Under the pieces are notes generated by a model. The model saw nothing but the letters and a program-made list of their open reading frames with translations, did no database searches and was not told where the DNA came from. A program made the position numbers and the translations under genes. Shown piece by piece: positions 6,380-15,100 of a DNA stretch of 16,325 bases. Numbering within the stretch: the stretch's first letter is position 1; the number at the start of each line of letters is the position of its first letter. The stretch comes from an uncultured Erysipelotrichaceae bacterium (GTDB lineage Bacteria; Bacillota_I; Bacilli_A; Erysipelotrichales; Erysipelotrichaceae), in assembly GCA_902766675.1 (NCBI GenBank), contig CACXEN010000205.1, forward strand, positions 1-16,325. Reading direction: 5' to 3'.

Positions 6380-7891
6380 ATGTCTGAATATGTTTTGGAA
6401 ATGAAAGATGTATATAAAGCTTTCCCTGGCGTTGTTGCATTAAATCATGTACAGCTCCAATTAAAACCTGGTAAAGTGCATGCTTTGATGGGTGAAAATG
6501 GTGCTGGTAAATCAACCCTCATGAAATGTATGTTTGGTATATATACAATGGATGAGGGACAAATTTATTTAGATGGTGAAAAAGTTGAGATTCATAATCC
6601 AAGCGAAGCTTTGGAAAAAGGAATTGCGATGGTTCACCAAGAATTACAACCAATTCCTGCAAGAACAATAGGTGAAAATATATACTTAGGTCGTTATCCT
6701 TTAAAAAAAGCTGGCCCATTTACTATTGTTGATCATAAAAAAATGTATGAAGATGCAGAGCGTGTTTTACAAGAGGTAAAAATGGATTTTGATCCAAAGA
6801 CAAAAGTTGGAGACCTCAGTGTATCGCAAATGCAATCAGTAGAAATTGCAAAAGCAGTTTCTGCAAACTGTCGCGTACTTATCCTGGATGAACCTACATC
6901 ATCTTTAACACAAAACGAAGTAGAAGCTTTGTTTAGAATTGTGGAAGATTTAAAGAGTAAAGGTGTAGCAATCGTATATATCTCACATAAAATGGATGAA
7001 ATATTACGTATCAGTGATGAAGTGACAATCATGCGTGATGGACAATATATAGGCACGTGGGAAGCAAAAGATTTAACGACTGACTTTATCATTACCAAGA
7101 TGGTAGGACGTGAATTAACAAATCTATATCCTCCTCGTGAAAACACACCTGGTGAAGTGGTATTTGAAGTAGAAGACTTCACATCCATCAATCCAAAGAG
7201 TTTCAGAGATGTATCATTCAATGTACGTAAAGGGGAAATCTTAGGTGTCGCAGGACTTGTTGGCGCACAACGTACAGAGCTGATGGAAGGCTTGTTTGGT
7301 ATACGTTCTAAAACAAAGGGAACTATTAAATATAAAGGTAAAGAGATTCATGTCGCGAAACCAAAAGACGCAATTGATAATGGCATAGCAATGTTAACAG
7401 AAGATAGACGTGGTACTGGTATTATGGGCGTCTTGTCTGTAGCGGATAATATCTCTATTGCTTCTCTGAATCAATATGTAGATCATGGTATTGTATTAAA
7501 TAATAAGAAAATTGAGAATCTTGTTAAAGTGAACCAAGAAAAGATGAATATTAAAACACCATCTAGCAAAACACCTATTTCTTCATTATCTGGTGGTAAC
7601 CAACAAAAAGTATTAGTTGGTAGATGGTTAGCAAATGATCCAGACGTACTCATTCTTGATGAACCTACACGTGGTATTGACGTAGGTGCAAAATATGAAA
7701 TCTATTGCATCATCGCAGATCTTGCAAAAGAAGGTAAGAGTATCATAATGATTTCTTCTGAAATGGGAGAGCTTATTGGTATGAGTGATCGCATTATGGT
7801 AATGTGCGATGGTAGAGTAACTGGATTCATAGATGGAAAAGATGCTACTCAGGAAAATATTATGGAGTTAGCAACGAGATTCGAATCATAG
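6380..7891 (+). CDS. mglA: Sugar ABC transporter ATP-binding protein (two nucleotide-binding domains)
   Basis: 503 residues, the normal size for the MglA/RbsA group in which two ABC domains are fused. Domain 1: Walker A GENGAGKST (38-46), Walker B VLILDEPTSS with Asp170-Glu171. Domain 2: Walker A replaced by GLVGAQRTEL, signature LSGGNQQKV, and Walker B LILDEPTRG with Asp427-Glu428. A degenerate second Walker A is usual in this group, so it is not damage. Domain 1's signature region reads LSVSQMQSVEIAKA, also usual for the family. It powers monosaccharide import through MglC at the inner face of the membrane. AAGGAGG (6366-6372) precedes the start; mglC follows 15 nt after the stop. Related RbsA-type ribose or xylose transporters share this architecture; the neighbouring MglB-like protein decides for Mgl. 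Confidence 0.94.
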   Translation: MSEYVLEMKDVYKAFPGVVALNHVQLQLKPGKVHALMGENGAGKSTLMKCMFGIYTMDEGQIYLDGEKVEIHNPSEALEKGIAMVHQELQPIPARTIGENIYLGRYPLKKAGPFTIVDHKKMYEDAERVLQEVKMDFDPKTKVGDLSVSQMQSVEIAKAVSANCRVLILDEPTSSLTQNEVEALFRIVEDLKSKGVAIVYISHKMDEILRISDEVTIMRDGQYIGTWEAKDLTTDFIITKMVGRELTNLYPPRENTPGEVVFEVEDFTSINPKSFRDVSFNVRKGEILGVAGLVGAQRTELMEGLFGIRSKTKGTIKYKGKEIHVAKPKDAIDNGIAMLTEDRRGTGIMGVLSVADNISIASLNQYVDHGIVLNNKKIENLVKVNQEKMNIKTPSSKTPISSLSGGNQQKVLVGRWLANDPDVLILDEPTRGIDVGAKYEIYCIIADLAKEGKSIIMISSEMGELIGMSDRIMVMCDGRVTGFIDGKDATQENIMELATRFES

Positions 7892-7906
7892 GGGAAGGTA
7901 ATAAAT

Positions 7907-8896
7907 ATGGCAAAAGTATTGAATTATTTAAAGGGAAATCCAATCGTTGTAATGCTTGTGATAGTTTCACTATTCGTAGGCTTTACAACAAATAACTTCT
8001 TTTCCTGGGGCACACTAAGTAACTTAATCAGTAATACTGCAATTCGTTTCTTGATTGCACTAGGTGTATCAGGATGTTTGATTACAAAAGGTACAGACCT
8101 TTCTGCAGGTCGTCAAGTTGGTTTAGCTGCTTGTCTTGCGGGTATTTTAATCCAACGTGCTGATTATTCTGGTCGCTTATATCCTGCCATTCCAGAAATG
8201 AATATGTGGATAATTTTATTAATCGTCATTGTGATTGGTGCATTTATTGGATCAATTAATGGTTTGATTATTTCTCGCTTAAAAGTACCTCCATTTATTA
8301 CAACATTAGGTATTCAAACAATCGTTTATGGTTTGTGCTTAGTATTAACTGATGCACAACCTATCGGTGGTTTCCAAAAGATTTATACAGAATTAATTAC
8401 AGGAAGAATTGGTACAGTAAAGGGATTCCATTTACCATATCTATTCTTTGTGGCTGTAGTATTTGGTGGCTTCTTCTATTTCTTATACAACAAAACAAGA
8501 CACGGAAAATATATGTATGCAATTGGTGGTAACGAAATTGCTGCAGAAGTTTCTGGTGTTAATACAAAGAAGTCATTACTACTTATATATATTACTGCTG
8601 GTATCATGTATGCTATTGCAGGATGGCTATTAGCAGCTAAATCTGGTGGTGCTTCTGCCAATATGGGTATGGGTTACGAATTAGAAGCTATTGCTGGATG
8701 TACAATTGGTGGTGTTTCTACTACTGGTGGTATCGGTACAGTACCAGGCGTATTAGTTGGTGTATTAGTATTTGAATTGTTAAAGATTGTATTACAATTC
8801 TTAGGTGTTAACCCTTACTACAACTACATCGTACAAGGTATCGTAATCGTTATCGCAGTCGCATTAGATATTCGTAAGAATATTAAAAAGAAATAA
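7907..8896 (+). CDS. mglC: Sugar ABC transporter permease
   Basis: 329 residues, strongly hydrophobic, with several membrane spans (first about 12-30, others around 45-90, 100-125, 165-190, 220-240 and 250-320) and a basic C terminus KNIKKK on the cytoplasmic side. The GTDLSAGRQVGLAA segment and the cytoplasmic loop YAIGGNEIAAEVSGVN, which contacts the ATPase, are typical of MglC/RbsC permeases. It forms the transmembrane path for the sugar delivered by MglB. GGGGAAGG overlaps the mglA stop and gives a spacing of about 8 nt to ATG 7907. A terminator follows directly, ending the operon. Confidence 0.94.
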   Translation: MAKVLNYLKGNPIVVMLVIVSLFVGFTTNNFFSWGTLSNLISNTAIRFLIALGVSGCLITKGTDLSAGRQVGLAACLAGILIQRADYSGRLYPAIPEMNMWIILLIVIVIGAFIGSINGLIISRLKVPPFITTLGIQTIVYGLCLVLTDAQPIGGFQKIYTELITGRIGTVKGFHLPYLFFVAVVFGGFFYFLYNKTRHGKYMYAIGGNEIAAEVSGVNTKKSLLLIYITAGIMYAIAGWLLAAKSGGASANMGMGYELEAIAGCTIGGVSTTGGIGTVPGVLVGVLVFELLKIVLQFLGVNPYYNYIVQGIVIVIAVALDIRKNIKKK

Positions 8897-8903
8897 TGAG
8901 AAT

Positions 8904-8930
8904 AAGCTTCCTAAACTGGAAGCTTTTCTT
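8904..8930 (+). terminator. Terminator of mgl operon
   Basis: An 8-bp perfect stem AAGCTTCC (8904-8911)/GGAAGCTT (8918-8925) with a 6-nt loop, followed by TTCTTTT. It begins 7 nt past the mglC stop codon. Confidence 0.85.
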
Positions 8931-8963
8931 TTGTATAAACAAATTCAAAGTATTGAAAAGAAT

Positions 8964-8991
8964 AAAAAAAGTAACGAATATATCGTTACTT
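8964..8991 (-). terminator. Terminator of tRNA operon
   Basis: On the minus strand AAGTAACGA pairs with TCGTTACTT (9 bp, loop of 5) and runs into seven T residues. It lies 9 nt beyond the tRNA-Ala 3' end and faces the mgl terminator, so the two convergent units are insulated from each other. Confidence 0.88.
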
Positions 8992-8999
8992 CTTTTAAG

Positions 9000-9072
9000 T
9001 GGAGCTTAGCGGGATCGAACCGCTGACCCCCTGCTTGCAAAGCAGGTGCTCTCCCAGCTGAGCTAAAACCCC
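9000..9072 (-). tRNA. tRNA-Ala (anticodon UGC)
   Basis: A 73-nt cloverleaf on the minus strand: acceptor GGGGTTT/AAGCTCC, D-arm with AGCTCAGCTGGGAGAGC, anticodon stem CCTGC/GCAGG with loop TTTGCAA (anticodon TGC at 9039-9037), and T-arm GGTTCGATCC. Discriminator A at 9000; CCA is not encoded (next bases CTT). It is second in a tRNA-Ile-tRNA-Ala transcript. Confidence 0.97.
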
Positions 9073-9082
9073 ATGTATATCA

Positions 9083-9185
<103 letters not shown>

Positions 9186-9193
9186 GCCATATA

Positions 9194-9222
9194 ATAATAG
9201 CAATCTCATATATGAAAGTCAA
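9194..9222 (-). promoter_or_regulatory. tRNA operon promoter
   Basis: On the minus strand TTGACT (9222-9217), a 17-bp spacer and TATTAT (9199-9194). Near-consensus, as expected for stable RNA genes. The start would be near 9187, so the leader consists almost entirely of one arm of the inverted repeat. Confidence 0.82.
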
Positions 9223-9245
9223 CAAGAAATTTGCCTTAAATAGTC

Positions 9246-9254
9246 TGCTATGAT
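9246..9254 (+). promoter_or_regulatory. Possible extended -10 promoter for the 9289 gene
   Basis: TGCTATGAT resembles an extended -10 box (TGn-TATGAT). No convincing -35 lies upstream. Predicted start is about 9261, 28 nt before the ATG. It is the best candidate for driving the three-gene unit 9289-11926. Confidence 0.4.
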
Positions 9255-9288
9255 AAAGTATCAAGGACTTAAAGAGAAGAGGTAGGAA

Positions 9289-9783
9289 ATGAAAGAATTC
9301 TTATACTGGTGGATTGCGATGATGGGAAAGGTTTTATCACCTAAAATGTCAGTGTTCATTGTCAGCATGTTACCAATCATTGAAGAGCGTGGTGGACTCA
9401 TTCTTGCGAGAATGTTACATATTGATATGTGGGAAGCCGTTTTAATATGCGTTATTGGTAATATTGTGCCAGTTCCTTTCATTTTATTCTTTGTAGAAAA
9501 AATAATTCACTGGATGAGTGAACATAAAATGTCTAAGGTTGCAGACTTCTTATTAAAGAAAGCAGAAAAGAATAAACCAAAGATTGATAAATATGGTTTT
9601 TTAGGACTCTTATTATTTGTAGGAATTCCACTACCAGGAACAGGTGCTTGGACAGGAAGCTTAGTGGCTGCAGTATTTGATATGGACTTAAAAAAGGCCT
9701 CTATAAGTATTTTCTTAGGTATTTTATTAGCCGCAATTATTATGACAGTTGTGTCATATGGGCTTTTACCTAGAATATTTTAA
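9289..9783 (+). CDS. Small multidrug-export family membrane protein (COG2426 type)
   Basis: 164 residues. It resembles the Sm_multidrug_ex/COG2426 family of small integral membrane proteins whose transport role is poorly established. Visible features: an early hydrophobic stretch with LPIIEERGGLILA (28-40), a span around 49-70 with NIVPVPF, a Lys-rich cytoplasmic loop (about 80-100), the conserved-looking GIPLPGTGAWTGSLVA (112-127), and a last span around 138-160. The duplicated proline-rich hydrophobic segments resemble the half-helix arrangement of this group. AGAGG ends 6 nt before ATG 9289. A 50-nt gap with no terminator leads to ispD, so they may be co-transcribed. The substrate is not known. 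Confidence 0.8.
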   Translation: MKEFLYWWIAMMGKVLSPKMSVFIVSMLPIIEERGGLILARMLHIDMWEAVLICVIGNIVPVPFILFFVEKIIHWMSEHKMSKVADFLLKKAEKNKPKIDKYGFLGLLLFVGIPLPGTGAWTGSLVAAVFDMDLKKASISIFLGILLAAIIMTVVSYGLLPRIF

Positions 9784-9833
9784 TAATTTTTTATATAAAA
9801 ATAGAAATAACTATGAAATAATAATGGGTAGTT

Positions 9834-10484
9834 ATGAAATACAGTGTTATCCTTGTTGCGGCTGGATCAGGAACTAGAATGCACTTAGGTTTCAACAAGG
9901 TTTATGCCAGTTTAGATAATGACCAAACCATTCTGCGTAATGCGATGGAAGTTTTTTTATCGGATCCTGAATGTATTCAAATAATTATTCCAACACGTGC
10001 CACAGAGTTTCATGAACACTGGGAAGAGTTTTGGCCTGGGAAAGTATTGTTGGTAAAAGGTGGAGAGACTAGACAAGAAAGTGTACAAAATGCATTGGAT
10101 GCAGTGATGTGTGAATATGTATTTGTGCATGATGGTGCTAGACCATATATACAAGAAGAAGATATTGAAGCTTTAAAAAATACATTGAAAAATGAGAAAG
10201 CAGCACTTCTTGCGGTACCTAGTAAGGATACGATGAAGCGCGTCGTTGATGGCTATGTAAAAAATACACCGAAAAGGGATGAGATGTATTGTGCATATAC
10301 ACCACAAGCATTCCAAACAAAGCTATTAAAGAGATGTATGAAACGTGCGAAAGAAGAGAATTTTATTGGGACTGATGATTGTGCAATCGTTGAAAAATAT
10401 TCACGCGCAAAGATTAAAGTGGTCATTGGTTCGTATTCCAATATTAAAATTACTACGATTGAGGATTTGGTAAGGCAATCATAA
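9834..10484 (+). CDS. ispD: 2-C-methyl-D-erythritol 4-phosphate cytidylyltransferase
   Basis: 216 residues, slightly shorter than the usual 225-235. It transfers CMP from CTP to methylerythritol phosphate, the third step of the MEP isoprenoid pathway, in the cytoplasm. Family signatures: nucleotide loop ILVAAGSGTRM (6-16) with Arg15, Lys22 in FNKVY, GGETRQESV, VHDGARPY, TPQAF, GTDDCAIVE and the C-terminal NIKITTIEDL. All key Lys/Arg/Asp positions look intact. The ribosome binding site is weak (GGGT about 6 nt upstream), suggesting low expression. No ispF follows, although ispD and ispF are adjacent in many bacteria; glutamine synthetase comes next after 20 nt. Confidence 0.95.
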   Translation: MKYSVILVAAGSGTRMHLGFNKVYASLDNDQTILRNAMEVFLSDPECIQIIIPTRATEFHEHWEEFWPGKVLLVKGGETRQESVQNALDAVMCEYVFVHDGARPYIQEEDIEALKNTLKNEKAALLAVPSKDTMKRVVDGYVKNTPKRDEMYCAYTPQAFQTKLLKRCMKRAKEENFIGTDDCAIVEKYSRAKIKVVIGSYSNIKITTIEDLVRQS

Positions 10485-10504
10485 TAGAAATGGAGATGAA
10501 TGAT

Positions 10505-11926
10505 ATGAAAACATTAGCGGAAGTAAAAAAGTTTATCAAAGACAATGATGTAGAATACATCGATTTCAAAATGATTGATTTAAAAGGCAAGTGGAAACAC
10601 GTTACTATACCTGCGAAGAATTTGAATGCGGATGTGATGAAATATGGTATTGGCTTTGATGGCTCGAACTATGGCTATGCAGAAGTGAAAAAGAGTGACA
10701 TGGTATTTATTCCTGATTTAACTACTGCAGTACTTGATCCATTTGTGGAAGAGAAAACATTATCTATGATTGGTGATGTAATGTGTATTGAAGAGAAGGA
10801 AAATATTCCTTTCAATCAATACCCACGTAATATTGTTAAAGCTGCTTTGAAATATATGAAAGATAAAAAAGTAGCAGATGAAATGATTATTGGACCAGAA
10901 TATGAATTCCATGTATTTGATGGTATTTCAAGAAAAGTAAGTGGACAAGAAAGTTATTATCGTTTAGAAAGCGAAGAATCTCCATGGAGTGAAGGAGAAG
11001 ATTACTCTCATGGATATCACAACCGATTCAATACTGGGTATCATACAGATTTACCAACAGATAGTACATTTGATCTAAGAAATGAAATCTGTTCGCATTT
11101 AAAAGAATTTGGTGTTGACGTAAAATACCACCATCATGAAGTTGGTGGATCTGGACAATTAGAGATTGAAGTAAATCTAGGGGAAATGTCAAAGTTAGCT
11201 GATGACACTATGGTTGCGAAATATGTGATTAAAAACACAGCATACCAAAATGGTGTAACCGCAACACTAATGCCAAAACCTATATATGGTGAAGCAGGTA
11301 ATGGTATGCATGTACACATGCTATTGAAGAAGAATGGTAAACCAATTTTCTATGATAAAAAAGGATATACAGGTTTGAGCCAAACAGCGATGTATTTTAT
11401 TGGTGGATTATTAAAACATGTACGCGCTTTGTGCGCTTTTACGAATCCATCCACAAATTCATATAAGCGCCTATTACCAGGGTTTGAAGCACCTGTAACA
11501 GTAGGATATGCTGCCGCAAATCGATCTAGTGTAATTCGTATTCCAATGTATGCGAAATCTCCTGAATCAAAGCGATTTGAACTTCGTTCACCTGATGCAA
11601 CATGTAATCCATATTTTGCGTATTCTGCAATTCTAATGGCTGGATTAGATGGTGTTTTAAATAAAATTGATCCAAGTGACTATAATTGGGGGCCATTTGA
11701 TTTCAATTTATTTGATTTAAATGAAGAGGAAAAGGCTAAATTAGAACATTTACCATCAAGCTTAACAGAAGCGATTGAAGCACTAGAAAATGATTATCAA
11801 TTCTTATTGGAAGGTGACGTATTCCCAGAAGAGTTGATTCATACATATATCGCAGCACTTAAAAAAGATGATGCATATGTGAATCATGTGCCACATCCTG
11901 CAGAATTTGAACTATATTACGATTAG
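10505..11926 (+). CDS. glnA: Type I glutamine synthetase
   Basis: 473 residues from ATG 10505, chosen because GGAGATGA (10492-10499) is well spaced only for this start. ATG 10490 would add five residues but has no ribosome binding site. The enzyme makes glutamine from glutamate, ammonium and ATP as a dodecamer. Motifs: FDGSNYG (51-57), metal/substrate glutamates in GPEYEF (Glu132, Glu134), HHHEVGGSGQLEIE (Glu212, Glu220), GNGMHVH (His269), NRSSVIRIP (Arg340, Arg345) and FELRSPD (Glu359, Arg361). No KNLYDLPPEE-like adenylylation loop is seen; the corresponding stretch reads FDLNEEEKAKLEHLP, so control by adenylylation is unlikely. No GlnR-type operator was recognised upstream. The tail is longer than the Bacillus enzyme (about 444 residues). 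Confidence 0.94.
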   Translation: MKTLAEVKKFIKDNDVEYIDFKMIDLKGKWKHVTIPAKNLNADVMKYGIGFDGSNYGYAEVKKSDMVFIPDLTTAVLDPFVEEKTLSMIGDVMCIEEKENIPFNQYPRNIVKAALKYMKDKKVADEMIIGPEYEFHVFDGISRKVSGQESYYRLESEESPWSEGEDYSHGYHNRFNTGYHTDLPTDSTFDLRNEICSHLKEFGVDVKYHHHEVGGSGQLEIEVNLGEMSKLADDTMVAKYVIKNTAYQNGVTATLMPKPIYGEAGNGMHVHMLLKKNGKPIFYDKKGYTGLSQTAMYFIGGLLKHVRALCAFTNPSTNSYKRLLPGFEAPVTVGYAAANRSSVIRIPMYAKSPESKRFELRSPDATCNPYFAYSAILMAGLDGVLNKIDPSDYNWGPFDFNLFDLNEEEKAKLEHLPSSLTEAIEALENDYQFLLEGDVFPEELIHTYIAALKKDDAYVNHVPHPAEFELYYD

Positions 11927-11930
11927 TAGT

Positions 11931-11965
11931 AAAAGTCATCTATAGTTAGATGACTTTTATTTATG
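11931..11965 (+). terminator. Terminator after glnA
   Basis: A 12-bp perfect stem AAAAGTCATCTA (11931-11942)/TAGATGACTTTT (11947-11958) with a 4-nt loop, followed by ATTTAT. It ends the 9289-11926 unit. Confidence 0.88.
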
Positions 11966-11969
11966 CATT

Positions 11970-12055
11970 CAAAAAACGTTAAAATAATCATTGAATTAAA
12001 CTGAGCAGCATTATATAAAATCTGTTTGAAAGAACCTAAAAATAAACGTTTTTTG
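11970..12055. repeat. 11-nt inverted repeat, AACGTT-centred sites
   Basis: CAAAAAACGTT (11970-11980) and AACGTTTTTTG (12045-12055) are exact reverse complements 64 nt apart, each containing the palindrome AACGTT. They lie between the glnA terminator and the adhesin promoter. They could be paired regulator sites; the function is not known. The 64 nt between them show nothing else I recognise. Confidence 0.5.
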
Positions 12056-12077
12056 TCTGATGATTAGTTTTTATATA

Positions 12078-12086
12078 TGGTATAAT
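12078..12086 (+). promoter_or_regulatory. Extended -10 promoter of the surface adhesin gene
   Basis: TGGTATAAT, a perfect TGn-TATAAT box with no good -35 at the right spacing, about 22 bp after the downstream AACGTT site. Predicted start is about 12093, giving a 5' leader of about 97 nt. Confidence 0.65.
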
Positions 12087-12111
12087 TTTAAGTGGATGTT
12101 TGCGTCTTCAT

Positions 12112-12130
12112 CTTTTTGTAATACAAAAAG
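12112..12130 (+). promoter_or_regulatory. Hairpin in the adhesin mRNA leader
   Basis: CTTTTTGTA-A-TACAAAAAG is a perfect inverted repeat, folding realistically as 7 bp with a 5-nt loop. It is followed by AATAGATG rather than a T tract, so it is not a terminator. It may stabilise the 5' end or act as a protein-binding site. Confidence 0.4.
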
Positions 12131-12189
12131 AATAGATGTAAATATATTTAAAAAAATTAGAAAACACCTAAAAATTGGAGGAGAGAAAT

Positions 12190-15100
12190 ATGAAAGATAA
12201 CAGACGAATCATCCCTTTGGGGCAAGAGAAGATTACGAAAGATAATTCACATAGAAGTGGGGGACAAATTAGTATAGGTAAACGCATCGTAAATGTATTG
12301 CTTGCGATGGTTCTTTCCTTTGGTGTTTTAAGTATAAATCTAGATGGTAAAAGTCTAATCACAAATGTATTGGCTGATGATTTAACAAATACAGTGCCAA
12401 GTGATGAAAATTATAGAGATGAAATTCATACATATTTTGGGGATTTGGGTAATACTGCGAAATATGGCCCTGGTTTTGGCCCATATACAAGTAGTGATAC
12501 TGGCGGATTGGTTAAACAATCCACAAGTAGAACATCTCCAACTACATTCGCAGCCGGTCTTCCTTTAGGAACAATTTATATTGACCAAAATATTATTGGT
12601 AATCATAAAGTTCCTTCAAAACCTATCGAATGGCTAGTTGATGACCCAACGATTAGAGCTGGTTTAGCTGTAAATGAAGATACTGGTTTAGTGTATTACA
12701 ACACTTTAGCTGCAGGATCTGTTCAACCTAAACAACTTCTTCCTGGTGTATTAAATGAATTTAATGGTCCTTTATTTTCATTTACTTTTGAAAATGCGGC
12801 AGTTCTTCCTAATGGAGAATTGGCAGATGTTAAAGTTACATATTCAAATGCAAGAATTATCGTTGACCAAAGAATAAGTACAACGCCATCTGGTGTATTT
12901 GAAGGTAGAATTAGTCTTGCAAGAGGATCAAGTTTTTCTTGGGGTGTTGCTTCAAATACTAGATTTACAACTAATGAAGCTGCTAACTTAGTTCATCAAT
13001 ATATTAATGATAATTTTCCAGCTTTAGATGGTACTTATAGAACGTTTACAAACAATAATGCACCAATGCCTACAGCTGGTGGATCTATGGATGCGAAATT
13101 CCAAGTTGTGGATAAAAGTGGAGTTCCTGTGCATGGTAGCTTTGTTTTCGCTATTACAGGTATTAACTTAGATAGAGACCCTGGTAGAGAGAAACAAAAT
13201 GCACAAAAAGCAATTTGGTATTCTAAAGACTTTGCTCCTGAGTATAACTTCTTCTCTGAAGCTATGAGTATCAATGGTGGTATGATGTCGGATTATGTAT
13301 ATGTTAGATCAAACGATAATGACATCCCAGATAATACTACCGGTTCAAATAATGACCGAACTACCGGTGCACATTATTTCCCACATGTTGGGAAAGATGC
13401 GAATGGTAATCTTCGTTTTACTTCAAATGCGTATTTAGATCAACAGGCAAAAGATGAGAGCTACGCATCAGGATTTGTAACATTAGCTAATGCTGCGGAT
13501 GGTTTTGAAGTTACTGGATTCGGTTATGGTGGTGGTACTACTAGTAGTGTAACTGAAGGCTTCAATACAACAATGAACACCAATCCTTTCTCAAGTAAGC
13601 AGATCTGGTATCGCTATACAGAAAGTACTGGTTTACACGGTAGTATTGCGGTCACAAGTGAAGGTAACTTTGGCGGTGATTTAAGTGATGGCGGTTCTAT
13701 TTACCAACCTGAAGGAAAATGGAATAACGGTAAAGATTGGAGTGGTATAGGAACACCTGGTATTGGTCAAGCTGCTACTCACGTTGTTGCAGAAGGTAAA
13801 GATGTTTACTATACAATGACACCAGATATTGGTTATAAAATTAGTAGACTATGGATTGGTTCTCAGTGGAATGCAAACCACAATGTAACAAAATACGAAG
13901 AAATTAAATATGATAGCGCAGCTGTTTCAAAAATGAAAAAAGGTGACAGTGTACAAATCGTTACAGCAGCTGGAAATAACGGTGTATTAACATATAACAC
14001 AAATGGTACATATACAATTAAATTTGAACGTGCAGAGCACCATGAAGCAGTTCATGTTGAATGGGAACCTGTAACATCAGATATTTATGCGTATAAGATT
14101 TGGAATGATAATAACGATAAAGATGGTATTCGTTATAATGCAGATCTTACAAATACATTACCAAAATTAAAACTACAATGGTCTACAAATGGTAGAACTT
14201 GGAGTGATGTTGGTTCAACAATGAATCTTGGTAATCAAACATACAAATTCCCTAACTACGCAAATGGTGGTGCTGCTGTTGCGCCACAAACTGTTCCTTC
14301 TGGAAAAAGTGGTGAAAACTATTTAGATGGATCATATCCAATCAATAAAGACCAAACTGGTAATCATCCATTTACTTGGGAATATTTACCAGTATATACA
14401 TATGACTCAAATGGAATCGCAGATAAACAAATTCAATATCGAATTGTTGAGGTAAATGATCCGTGGAATGAGGAATATCATAATGCTGAATACTTTGACC
14501 AACAAATTTTCGATTTACTATCTAGTAAAGAAAATACATTTGATGGTTGGCCAATGTTTTCAGATGGTGTAAATACATATGTTCAAAAAGGTGATGGAAA
14601 ATATTATTTAGTTGATGAAAATGGATATTCTTCTGCAGCTCCTGCACTTAATCAACCTGATGAAGATACACTAGATTCAATTAGTACTAGCGAATATTGG
14701 ACAGTTGATAAAAGTGTTGCTTATCGTGAAGCACAAGTTAAAAATACACACTTTACAACTGATTTATATGTTGATGTAACAAAGAAATGGAATGATGCTG
14801 CATTATTAGGTCTAGAAACTACTTCTGGAACAAATGAATACGATAGAAAAGATATCAATATCGTTTTAAGTGGTGAAACAGAAGATGGAGTAGTTGATTT
14901 AAATGGCGACGCTACAGGTAAAGATTTAATCAAAAAAATCACTGTAGATGAAAGTGAAGATAAATCAAATGTTACTGGATCAATAATGGTGGATGGTTAT
15001 CCAAAATATGTTGATGCATCTAATAACGAATATGTAAATGTTTCACACCATCCAACATACGAGAATGGCTATTATGCTGTTGTTGATGGTGCAGTTGATT

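Noticed and set aside
6733..7221. 162-codon minus-strand reading frame
   Set aside because: It is wholly antisense to mglA, which has complete motifs, and shows no start signal or family resemblance.
7200..7290. Degenerate second Walker A of MglA as a sign of decay
   Set aside because: This degeneration is normal in the second domain of MglA/RbsA-type proteins.
12112..12130. Leader hairpin as a terminator or riboswitch
   Set aside because: There is no U tract after the stem and no conserved riboswitch core can be recognised.
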